Source: Puccinellia tenuiflora
Lineage: Eukaryota; Streptophyta; Magnoliopsida; Poales; Poaceae
Length of the DNA: 64,000 nucleotides
Assembly (NCBI GenBank): GCA_012064385.1
Contig: QRDG01000527.1
Span: 124,001 to 188,000, forward strand
Reading direction: 5' to 3'
Part shown: positions 33,806-44,144 of the stretch, in pieces
Layout of the letters: each line of letters opens with the position of its first letter
Numbering within the stretch: position 1 is the stretch's first letter
Notes under the pieces: model-generated
Database searches by the model: none
What the model was told of the DNA's origin: nothing
What the model saw: the letters and a program-made list of their open reading frames with translations, nothing else
Program-made: the position numbers and the translations under genes

Positions 33806-36600
33806 CACCTTAATACACACATCATATATCATAATGATGAAACCCATAATGACTTGACCCGTGTTTCCGCCCACTAAAGAGCAATTAGCACCTACCTAGA
33901 TGTAATAAATTGATCGTTAGTTAGATGGATCATCGTCGGAATGGATGGGCATTCATTGGTTTACTATGCCATAGAAGAACATATCTGGTCAATGGAAAAG
34001 GTTTCAGCGAAATTTTGGAATAAATTTCCAAAATTAACGGTTTTTGGTAGGACCAAAGGCTGTGATATGGAAAATCTTGGTTAAATATTTGGTCAAATCT
34101 GGAAACTTTGGATGTGATAATTTGATGCTTAACTCCAATATTGCTCACGACACTGATGGACCTCCCTCGAAACGCACTACGCACGGCCCGCCAGGCCGCC
34201 ACACCCTCATGATTTCTAATCCGGCTGGTGTAATCTCGACTGATCTTGAGTCTCTTTGTTGCGCGTGATTGGATTGTGGCTGAATCAAATGGTTCCGAGA
34301 TCTCAATCTATACGTAACTGGGGTAGAAATGTGTGGTGCAACAGATATTTCATGAATCAAGCATGGCAAGCTTGGTGTCGATATCTAGGTCGACATGAGG
34401 GATCAAATATGTTTACTGCTGAGTGTATGCATGAGAAAGAGAGTTGGCACATTTGTAGCTCCAATATTCTACTTGAGTAGTTAAGTGTAAATTTCAATAT
34501 TGATCACCAATTTGTTTCCTATGTGGCCTAGAACTTACTTCACGATCTTATAACATTTATCTCTTGAATTGCATTAATTGCTATGCGATTGTCTCTCTAT
34601 ATATATATACTCCTAGGCATGTTCGATCGGTAGGCAAGTGATGATGACCAAGGTAGTAAAGGTTAGCTAATGGCAAGAGTTGCATGGCGTGTGGGCATGG
34701 GAGTGCAAGGTGTCAGGAAATTTTTGGTCAGTTATTGGCCACCAGGGTCAGTGTAGGTGATACATGATGAAAGTTGAACCCAAATACATTGTTCTATCAT
34801 CAGCAGTCTGAATAAATAACTTTGAACGAGTTAGGCTGAGCAATCCACTAATACTTGCACCTAGGCTGAGCAGTCTGCTCCTTTCAAAAGACATAATCGG
34901 GAAACGGACCAAACAAACCTCGTAGCTGCAGTGACGAAACTGGAATGAGTTTATCTTTTTATATTAATTATTAACAAGTCTGCTTTGAAATAGGGATTTG
35001 GTAGCTGAAATTGGGGAATAACTGGTCCGCTGCTTTGAGATTCGTTTTGCCACGCGTTAAGCGCCTGACTTGGTCCAGCCATCGAGGGTGTACGACCCAG
35101 GTCGTATAAGATTTTCTTCTGTCAGTCTGATCGGCGTGCGGCGTGCGGCAGCATCGATCTCTGGTGGTCTACACGATGACAAGCTAGGGCTAGTTTGACC
35201 ATATTTGAGAAGCGTAGTGCCAGAATGCATGCAGTAGCGAAGTGCATGTGTATTGCACGTACAACATGAAGAATTCTGGCTTGCGTTGACGAAAGATTAG
35301 ATGCAACGACATGTGATTCGTCCTCGATGGTCAGTTAGGGTCAGCCTCGCACAACTCCACGCCGCTGCTGCTCCGAACCAGCAGACAAGGCTCAGGAGGG
35401 GGCTCGGCGGTACCAGCAAGGACACCCCTTAATCATGACGGGTACGAAAATTAACGTGATAACCTGTAAAATAGATGATTCTTTCGGTTTGTTATAAAAA
35501 CAAAATCATTGTACACATTCTAGATGGCCCATATAACCGCACATACCCCCACCCAAATTTGACGTAACTCTCTCTTTCGCGATACCAGTGAGCCAATTTC
35601 CAAAAAGATTTGTAACAATTTTAGGAGGCGTCAAACCGAAACACAAATAGACTATACGGGCTTGTTCGGTTAATCCACCTCCCAAGTGGATTGGAGTGAT
35701 TAGGCGGCGGCAATCGAGGGCTGTCGTTGGTTTACTTTGCAAGAACATATCTTTTCAATGGAAAACCTTTCAGCAAAATTGCCGGATAAATTCCTGAAAT
35801 TAACTTTTTTTACAGGGAAGAAAACTTAAATATGACAATCTTGGTTGCTAATTTGGTCAAAACATGGAAATCTCTGAGAAGGAAATGCTGGACTTATTTT
35901 TACTCTGACACCATGATTTGAAAGTACATGATTGAATAACCTCAGGGCATATATTCAGTTATCGACGTTTGCACTTGGGTGGTTTCAAAGATGTTGAGAA
36001 GATACACAATAAGCTTACATTTTTCATCATCTGTACTAAATATAGCCTTTTCCTTGATAGGTATTTCCACCGTGAGTGTGTTGTTTCATTTTTCTACTAC
36101 TGCTATCGAAGGTCATGTGTACAACAGTTTAAAGTCACCTGCTGTTTATGGTACACGGAGGGAGGGTGAAATTGTGACTGCTGCTTTCAGTAAATTAATA
36201 AAATGGCCCCATGTATATATCATTTTGATGTAGAGGTTGGGTACCCCATTTCGAAAAAAAAAAAGAATTCCCAGGAAGACCCGAGAAATACAAATGACGG
36301 CATCATTGACTACAGGAGGCAAGTAATTTAACGAGTAGGATCATGCGTCGTCCTCGCCAAGACAACAATGGTAAGGGAAGAATAGACGGTTGGTAAGCAA
36401 TACAAAAAATCTACAAGCAAATGCAAGGCACGCGTCTGCGCTGCGAAGATAGCTTAAATGTTACCATGTGAGGAGCTGCACATATATCGTGATGTTCCAA
36501 TCATTTTCGTAATTTGGTTTTCCTGATGAAAATTATCCAAATAAATTAAAGCGCATACATGTCAGATGTCAAAATACTTTATGCGCTAAAAAATTTAACT
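33806..36600. other. Intergenic relics, no recognised gene
   Basis: The blocks 33950-34120 and 35735-35880 are diverged copies of each other ('gaacatatct...tcaatggaaaa', 'atttggtcaaa'). Parts of 34845-34955 and 35940-36070 are related to 2200-2345 and 540-720. An 11-A run at 36256-36266 follows 'gtaccccatttcg' and could be the 3' tail of a retroposon. No open frame here has a recognisable domain. Confidence 0.5.
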
Positions 36601-36609
36601 GGTTGATCA

Positions 36610-37313
36610 AGGATCCATCCAGCCTTCTAACTCTTTCCTTTTGAAGATCATTTTGACTGCTCAGCAAGTTGCCTCCGCTTATGAGGCTCAATTTCTTGGC
36701 TCTAGTTCATCCGATATGAACAAGCTAGTATGGAAGAATTGGGCACCTCCAAAAATCAAGTTCTTCGCTGGGCTTGCTCTCCAAAGCTGCCTTTGGACGG
36801 CTGATCGCTTAGCAAAAAAGGGTGAAAAATTGTGGGCTTTGCCCCCTATGCAATAGAGCAGCGGAAACCATTGATCATCTTCTCATGCATTGTCGGTACT
36901 CCATACGACTTTGGGGCTCCATTCGCGATTGGTTGGGTACCTATGCCATCGACCCCCACCTTTGGACGGGCCTCAACGTCAATGAGTGGTGCTCTCTAAT
37001 GGCTACCGGCCCTAACCGAAAAGCCATGGCCTCTCTCACCTTGCTTGTGTCGTGGAAACTATGGAATGAAAGAAACGCGCGTGTCTTTGAGAAAAAGTTC
37101 GCCCCTATCTTTGTAATCCTAGATAAGATCAAGAAGGAGGCTAGCCTTTGGGTTGTGGTCGGTGCTAAGTGTTTGAGTGTAATCATGCCGGAAGATTAGG
37201 CTTTCATTTTTCTTTTGTCGGAGTTGGGAGCCTAGGGTGTTTTTTTTTTCCACCTCTACCATCCCTTTGTCACCTTGTAAAACAACTTATTAATTAATTG
37301 ATTGGGGAAAAAA
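36610..37313 (+). mobile_element. 5'-truncated LINE, 3' end with reverse-transcriptase-associated zinc-binding region
   Basis: Two overlapping frames (36641-36856 and 36822-37199) together show the zf-RVT domain found at the C-terminus of plant L1-type LINE ORF2: KLVWKNWAPPKIKFFAGLAL, then CPLCNRAAETIDHLLMHC, then SWKLWNERNARVF. One frameshift near 36840 separates them. A 3' UTR of about 110 bp ends in 'ttgattgggg' and an A run at 37306-37313. The reverse transcriptase itself is absent, the common result of incomplete target-primed reverse transcription. I could not fix the target duplication. Confidence 0.85.
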
Positions 37314-37319
37314 AAGCAA

Positions 37320-38383
37320 GTTGATGTCGTATTATCTACCGGGTAACTTTGAGTTTAGAAGAACAATTAGCAGAGATGGGTCTCAACTCGTTCCTCACCC
37401 AGGTCACAGTAGGTTTTTTCTCAAAAAGGGGAAAACCTCAGCCTCTGCATCATGATGATGCACTGAACAAATCAATGTTTGGGATTGTACGCCTCCTGTC
37501 TGCTCTAGTTCTGTCCGTGTGTTCATAGGTCTATGTCATCACATCATCCTCAGGACATTCTACTTGCGCGTTGAGTGTCGCAAATATAAGTTTGTCTCGC
37601 AGTCGTGGTTGATGTTGGACTGGAGCCGGAGCCAGTGACTGGGCATGTTGGGGTGCTGTGGCACACCGCTTGCCATATGCGCAACATGTGGATCGATGAG
37701 AAACCACAACGACCGAAGGATTTCATTCAAGCTTTCTATCAGAGGAATGTGGCTTGAGGGCATTCTTTCAGCCTGTATCACATACACCGACAGCGAAGTC
37801 ATCTCTTTAGAGTGGCCAAAACTTTACTGATACCTCCCACTCCAATGTGTACATTGTACTATACTGCTCTTGCCCTCACCTCACCTGCACCGCCTTGATC
37901 TACTTCACTAGTCTATGGATCAAGCATGGCTAGGAGTGTTATATATAAAGGCAACTACACTTAGCTAGTAGTTAAAGCAAGAGCTACTCGACGTGAGTAC
38001 ATATTATAGGATGGAGAGGAAGTTTTTGCCCCACGTCGAGCTAGATGGAAGCAGATGAGTCGGTGAGCCACCTTAACATTTCTAATAAACTATTCGTGTA
38101 GAGTGCTGGAAAATTAAAATGTGCCGCCAACTCTATCTAACTTCTCTCTGCTAGTGGGTAACTATACCAATTAAACTGAAGCACGTAGGAAGCAGTAAAA
38201 AATTGTACATCCCCTCGATAGTAAATTCACATCTCATATGATGATTAACTAGACATCGACAACAAACCTGTCGCGTTTATTAGATACCACATTTAGTTCT
38301 CGTAATATTACGTATGGATTGGGAGTCTTATATCATCCGTTTCTACCACAATCCCACCATGTGTGAAAAAACAGCTCAAAAAT
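37320..38383. other. No recognised feature
   Basis: Short open frames only, none with a recognisable domain. AT-content and lack of repeats visible by eye suggest old, diverged sequence. Confidence 0.5.
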
Positions 38384-38388
38384 CAATA

Positions 38389-38701
38389 TGGTAGAAACAG
38401 TTAGGGCTCTACCAGGTCTAGGGCGTAGTTTGTACGGGAAGGAGGGAGGTTGGCGTGGAGGAGGCCGTCGTGCGTGAGAGAGATGGCGCAGGGGCGGCGG
38501 CTAGGGTTAGGTCTCCCGGCTCCCTTCGGGAAGCCGAGCAAATATGATTGCTTCTTGCTTGATTAGATTGATACATCTCCTTTCTTTATATAGAGAGGTT
38601 TACTTGACTCCTAAGCAAGCGACCCTTATCTCTAATTAACCCTAAGACTAACGGGCTATACTGCCAGCCCAGGCCCATTAGGCCTATTACGTACTCTAAC
38701 A
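38389..38701 (-). mobile_element. Small solo LTR, 313 bp
   Basis: The element reads TGGTAGAAACAG at the left and CTCTAACA at the right, with a perfect 5-bp duplication CAATA (38384-38388 and 38702-38706). On the minus strand it starts TGTTAGAGTACG and has a 'ctctatataaag' TATA box in the middle, so the minus strand is the likely transcribed one. No internal region or partner LTR is present. Small size suggests a Copia or TRIM-like origin, which is inference. Confidence 0.82.
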
Positions 38702-38956
38702 CAATATATACTGATCGGACTAGCTATCAGACTTGCAAAAGAAATTAGGGCAATTAGACTTGCAACTAGTAGCGTGGTGGATGAGAGCGTGGTGAGCCGC
38801 AGCAGTGCATTGACTATCATTGGACTTGTTTTACGTAGAATCATCATGTCCAACGTTTTAAATTTTCCCTAATATTCAACCATGATTTTCATGTTCCAGT
38901 TTCCACTCCCTATCAGAAGTCTTTAATTTTAGAGATTTGGTTCTAAAAATTCCTAA

Positions 38957-39323
38957 GGCTCTGTTTGGATGTCTATATTCAAGGGCATAGAATTAAATTG
39001 AGTCCAATACCAAATTAGTGTTTGTATTGAGATGAGCAGTCCATTCCATGTTTGTTGGTGAAAGATATTTGGTAGTTGGAATCAAAGAGAGGGGTCAATT
39101 CAATTTTCGGTTTGGATGCATGTTTATCTGTTGAATTTGGACATCCACGTGAGAAAGAGGCAATTTCACCGAATTCGGAGAGGTGAGGCTCTGAATTAGA
39201 GAACGCATCCATACAATGGAATTCGGCTGCCAATTCCACTTTTTAATTCCAAACGATAGATCAGAAAGCTTGATTGTAATTCCCAATTCTTTACCGGAAT
39301 ACCAACATCCAAACGGAGTTTGA
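38957..39323. mobile_element. Possible MITE
   Basis: The left edge 'ctctgtttggatgtctatattc' and the reverse complement of the right edge 'ctccgtttggatgttggtattcc' are similar, forming an imperfect inverted repeat about 370 bp apart. The content is AT-rich and non-coding. I could not settle a target duplication, so the superfamily is open. Confidence 0.5.
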
Positions 39324-39659
39324 AAGGTTTTCCCTTGACTAGATACATTCCTCTATTGCAAAGGAAAACGAGCACACATCAGTTGCGAAACATCTTGTGA
39401 TGGCCAAGGTTTGAGTTAAGAATCCCTGTGGATTTACCGACATCAACTTAGTGGAAGTCGAGGTCATGGGAAATATAGCCATCAATGAGTGCAACACAAT
39501 GGGGGTCGGTTGTAAACTATGAATTTTTTTCATGTCTATGAGGGAATATTTTTGGTAATCACAGATTTGTACAAGGTCACAAAGATCTCCTAGAAAAGTC
39601 GAACGAAGGAAAAGAGCGAGGAGACACGATTTACACAGGGTCATCCCCCCAATGCGGGT

Positions 39660-40650
39660 ACTTGACCTACTTATTCACTTGCGATCTTTTCTATAATATA
39701 AAAAGGATTAAAATGGTGTGCTTGAAGATTCTCGATTGACTAGAGCTTGAAGACGATTTGTGGTGTGTCTACAGCTTTCGTAATTTTGAATTGCGCTATG
39801 TTCTCACTGACGTCTCTGGTTCCTTTAAAGATGATCCTTACTTGATGGCAAGTTGATAGCAATCGATCTGGTAAGGAGATCAAGCGAACAAAGGGAAGAA
39901 ATCTTTCGCTCGCTTTCAACTGCGGATTTCATGTTATCTATTTGGTTATCAATACATTGAACACTTCCCTAGTAGTGTAGGGGTAAGTTGTTTTAGAAGT
40001 ATTCCTCGTAGTCATATGTATTTAGGGTGTATTTTGGATGGGTGTACTGTATTCCTACATAATATGCATACATTTAATTATTGGTGCGGAACCAAGAGCC
40101 ATGTTTGGCTAGATGAATAGCATCATCCGGTGTCGCCAGCATAATTGCTAGCAGTTTTCGCCAAACATCCCCCTCTACGCCTGGAACGACCTCGTCAACG
40201 CCAACGCCATCGGGTACTAGACCTAATTCTTCACTTGCAATCTTTTTATATAATATAAAAGGATTAAAATGATGTGCTTGATGTCTAAACTGCAGAATCT
40301 CGATTGACTAGAGCCTAAAGACGATTTGTGGTGTGTCTACGGCTTTTGTAGTTTTGAATTGTGCTATGTTCTCACCGACGTCTATGGTTCCTTTAAAGAT
40401 GATCCTTTCCTTGACGGTCAATTTGATAACAATAGGATATTAGGCCAACAAAGGGAAGAAATCTTTCAATCGCTTTCAATTGCGGATTTCATGTTATCTA
40501 TTTCGTTGTCGATACACTGAGCCCTTCCCTAATAGAGTAGAAGTAAGTTCTTTTGGAAATATTCCTCAAATACATATGCACTTAGGCTGTTTGGACGGGT
40601 GTACTATAATCGTACGTAATATGCGTACATTCAATTGTTGGTGTGGAATC
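39660..40650 (+). repeat. 568-bp tandem duplication, two diverged copies
   Basis: Copies share 'gacgatttgtggtgtgtcta' at 39752 and 40320, 'gttcctttaaagatgatcct' and 'cggatttcatgttatctatt' in the same order. Small indels and stops break any common frame. I do not recognise the source. Confidence 0.85.
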
Positions 40651-40687
40651 AAGCCATTCTACTACGCGTTTATATTCTTATAGACAG

Positions 40688-41876
40688 TGTTGGGCCTCCA
40701 AGTGCAGAGGTTTGTATGACAGCAGCAATTTTCCCTTAAGTGAGTAATCCAAGGTTTATCGAACTCAGTGAGGTAGGGGTCAAAGGTATCCCTCTCAAGC
40801 AACCCTGCAATTAAGATACAAGAAGTCTATTGTGTCCCCAACACACCTAATACAATTGTCAGTTGTATAGATGCACTAGTTCGGCGAAGAGATAGTAAAA
40901 TGCAAGTGATATGGATGGTAACAAGTGGTATTTGTAATGTGTAATAAAAATGGCAGCAAGCAAACATGTAACAAAAGTGACTAGAAATGGTGTTCCGATG
41001 ATTGGAAATAAGGCCCAGGGATCATACTTTCGCTAGTGGACTCTATCAATAGTTGTAACATAATTGAACACATAAAACACTTCCTCTAACATCATGTAAC
41101 AAAGACGTCGCTCGGAGAAAACCGTGTAGGGCTACAAAAGCACACCTCAAATTTCGGTCACCACAATTCATGCGTAGGTCTATCACACCCTAAAGTCCGA
41201 ATTCCACACACGCCACCCACATTGTCACCTTGGCTTTGTGTTGTCACCATTGACTCCGGAAATTATACTAGATAAATTGAGCAACATATCCATACATGAT
41301 GAAGGGGAAAAACATCCATGAGTTCAACTATATTACAATGCTTATGATCACATAAAGATCACACCATGGGAGAGAGAGAGAGATAACCACATAGCCTCAA
41401 GTAGAGCCCTCAGCCCCGATGAAGAACTACTCCCGCTGCATCACGGGAGGCAGCAACGGCGATGAACATGACTCCGGGGGCAATTCCCAATCCCGGCAGG
41501 GTGACGGAACAGGAACTTATGTCCCCCGAATTAGGTTTTTTGGTGCCGGCGGCGCCCGGAAACGTTTCTGGAGAAAATCTTCGATGTTCTGACTTTTTAG
41601 GTCAGGAGAGAATATATAGGCGAAGAGGCGACGCGAGGCGGTGGACAAGGCGGCGAGGTGGGGCCCACATGCGGCCAAGCTTGGGCCACGTCTGGGGGTC
41701 TTCTGGGGGCTGTGGGCCCCTCCCGGACTTGTCCTTCTGGCTCCCCGGTGTTTTCTGGCGAAATAGAATTTCTGTAATTTTTTTGGGAATTTTCCGAGCA
41801 CTTTGGATTTTTGGACTTTTTCTGCAATGCACAGACATAATAAACAGAAACTGTCACTGGGCATCTTGTCAATAGG
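40688..41876 (+). mobile_element. 5' part of an LTR, cut by another retrotransposon
   Basis: The stretch starts TGTTGGGCCTCCAAGTGCAG, an LTR-like start that I recall from wheat, and runs without coding potential to 41876, where a Tat-type LTR begins. The remaining part of this LTR and its partner are not found in the window. The family name is not certain. Confidence 0.55.
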
Positions 41877-42444
41877 TGTCGTGGGGCTACCTTTCGGGTA
41901 CCCCACGGTGGTAGTACCTGGGTCACGCCAAAGGAGGCCCATGAAGTGTACCATGTGGCCCAAGTAGCCGGGGAAGCCGGTGATGATCTTCCTTATTTTG
42001 TAACGTGCAATCCGCACCGTCCACCCGAGACCTGGCCTGTGATATAAAGGCCAGGAGGGTGCGTCGTCTAGGTCAAGCAAGCAGCACACAAACCCTAGCG
42101 AGATCGCATCTCGCCATTGTAGCCACCTTGATAATTCCATACAAGCAGGAGTAAGTCTTTACCTCACCTCGAGGGGCCGAACCTGGGTAAACTCGCCCCC
42201 TGTTAGCCGTCTTAGCCACCAACGTTCATACTCTCTCCCCTTCAATCAACCCGGGGTACGCAACCTTGGGATTTGCCGAGTCCACTACTCGTCAATTGGC
42301 GCCGTCTGTGGGAAAGAACAGATCGTTGGAATCATGGTTGCGCCGGCCTCATCTGCAATGAAGAACGGCATCAGCGCCAGGGAATCGATCTACACCGGCT
42401 TCCTCGAGTTCGTCCATCACTCGCCGGCGGATCTCCCGGCGTAC
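41877..42444 (+). mobile_element. Extra Tat LTR, primer site and gag start, cut at the N
   Basis: The LTR 41877-42294 (418 bp, TGTCGTGGGG to ACTCGTCA) is nearly the same as those at 43688 and 56543. It is followed by the same primer site (tggcgccgtctgtggg) and the first codons of gag, matching 44106-44254. The match stops at the N at 42445. Confidence 0.9.
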
Positions 42445-42445
42445 N
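42445..42445. other. Single N, likely assembly gap
   Basis: This is the only ambiguous base I noticed. It falls exactly where the gag sequence of the extra Tat copy breaks off and unrelated sequence begins. A gap of unknown size collapsed to one N is the simplest reading. Confidence 0.75.
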
Positions 42446-43687
42446 CAATGACATAACAATTATAATGAGCATGGAGAGAAAAGTGTTACCGATCTGTAGA
42501 ATCAACCAAGAGAACGAGCCAAGACTAGCGTGCACCCGAAGATTTTAATCCTCGGAGCTGTAGACCGTGATGGTTAATCACGTGCAGAAGTGGGCAACGA
42601 CTCCATACTTAGCATATGCCTGAGATTTTCCTTGCTCGCGGTATACCAGCGACAACATGCAAGTAGTACCATCCAGTGCAGCAATTTCCTCATGTAGATC
42701 ATAAAGTGTTTGCTGGATTTATTTCCTCGATTAATAAGTGAACTAAAACAGTAGCAACGACACTAGCCGTGTAGTAGACTTGATCTGCACCTGCCTCCAT
42801 CGATTCAATCACGCGCCTTCCGCTTCATCTTATTCCGATCAGCAACAACAGCACACAATACGTAGATCGGTGATGCAGCAGCCGATCGGCGCAGGTGTTT
42901 GGCCGCGTGGAGCGACCAACGCGCGCAAACAGGGATCGAGTACGGAACCGAGGGACTTCTGCACGTCCATCAAGCAGCGATGAAGAAAAGTGGCGTCCCT
43001 TCCTCGATCGACGCGAACAGCAGCACGAATCCTTCTTTCCTTAATCGAGTTTTTTTTTAATATTATTTTTTAATCAGAATTCGGAATATATCACGCAGAA
43101 TGATTTTATTCCAAAACTATCGCGCCGTCGGCCCACGGGCGGCCGAATCATTGCTTTCGGCTCGCGGAAAGCCGAAACATGGGTGTCGGCCGTTAGCTGG
43201 GCGAGGTGCATGCGCGCTGACACGGCGACAGTGCGGGGCCCGCACTTTCGGCTCGCAGTAGGCCGAAACGATCCTTTCGGCCGGCAGTCTGCCGAAAACG
43301 AGTGGATGACGACGCCGCGACCGCTCCTTCCTTCCTCCTCCTTTCTTCTTCCTTCTGCTCTCGTTTCTTCTCTCTTTCCCTTCGAAAAACAGTGCTGCTA
43401 ACCTCAATTTATCCCAAAAAATAGCCGATAAATTAGATATCTGCCCCCACAAATCGAAAGAGGAGGTCAAGAGCATCCCGGATCTGTTAATGGGATAGTT
43501 TTTGGAGGAGTTTTTGTTTCGGTGGAGGAGCAACGGTGAGCAACAATGGTGAGATGTGGTGGCGTTGGGCAAGTAGCAGGAGCGGCGCAGTAATGGTGGT
43601 GATACGCCGTTGAAGTACGACAACAGGGACGACGGATTTTGCACGCATCAAGGGTAAACCCTTATCTTGTAGTTATTTTACGTTTAG
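42446..43687. other. Unassigned segment between the N and the Tat element
   Basis: No gene is recognised. At 43140-43310 three short palindromes of the form tttcggc...gccgaaa occur in a row. A CT-rich stretch (43318-43383) follows. The right edge ends 'acgtttag' directly at the 5' LTR. Confidence 0.5.
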
Positions 43688-44105
43688 TGTCGTGGGGCTA
43701 CCTTTCGGGTACCCCACGGTGGTAGTACCTGGGTCACGCCAAGAGAGGCCCATGAAGTGTACCATGTGGCCCAAGTAGCTGGTGAAGCCGGTGATGATCT
43801 CCTTATTCTGTAACGTGCAATCCGCACCGTCCACCCGAGACCTGGCCTGTGATATAAAGGCCAGGAGGGTGCGTCGTCTAGGTCAAGCAAGCAGCACACA
43901 AACCCTAGCGGGATTGCATCTCGCCATTGTAGCCACCTTGATAATACCAGACAAGCAGGAGTAGGTCTTTACCTCACCTCGAGGGGCCGAACCTGGGTAA
44001 ACTCGCCCCCTGTTAGCCGTCTTAGCCACCAACGATTCATACTCTCTCCCCCTCAATCAACCCGGGGTACACAACCTTGGGATTTGCCGAGTCCACTACT
44101 CGTCA
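43688..44105 (+). repeat. 5' LTR of the Tat element
   Basis: It is 418 bp, starts TGTCGTGGGG and ends ACTCGTCA, with 'gtgatataaaggcc' as a TATA-like box near 43850. It matches 56543-56959 and 41877-42294. Confidence 0.92.
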
Positions 44106-44107
44106 AT

Positions 44108-44125
44108 TGGCGCCGTCTGTGGGAA
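44108..44125 (+). other. Primer-binding site of the Tat element
   Basis: The sequence tggcgccgtctgtgggaa starts two bases after the 5' LTR. It begins with the TGG expected opposite a tRNA CCA end. The tRNA is not assigned here. Confidence 0.8.
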
Positions 44126-44144
44126 AGAACAGATCGTTGGAATC

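Noticed and set aside
36256..36266. A run as proof of a retroposon end
   Set aside because: Without a target duplication or recognisable body it is only a hint, so it is mentioned but not called.
41462..42140. Frames across the LTR junction at 41877
   Set aside because: They span the border between a truncated LTR and an inserted LTR, so they are chance frames.
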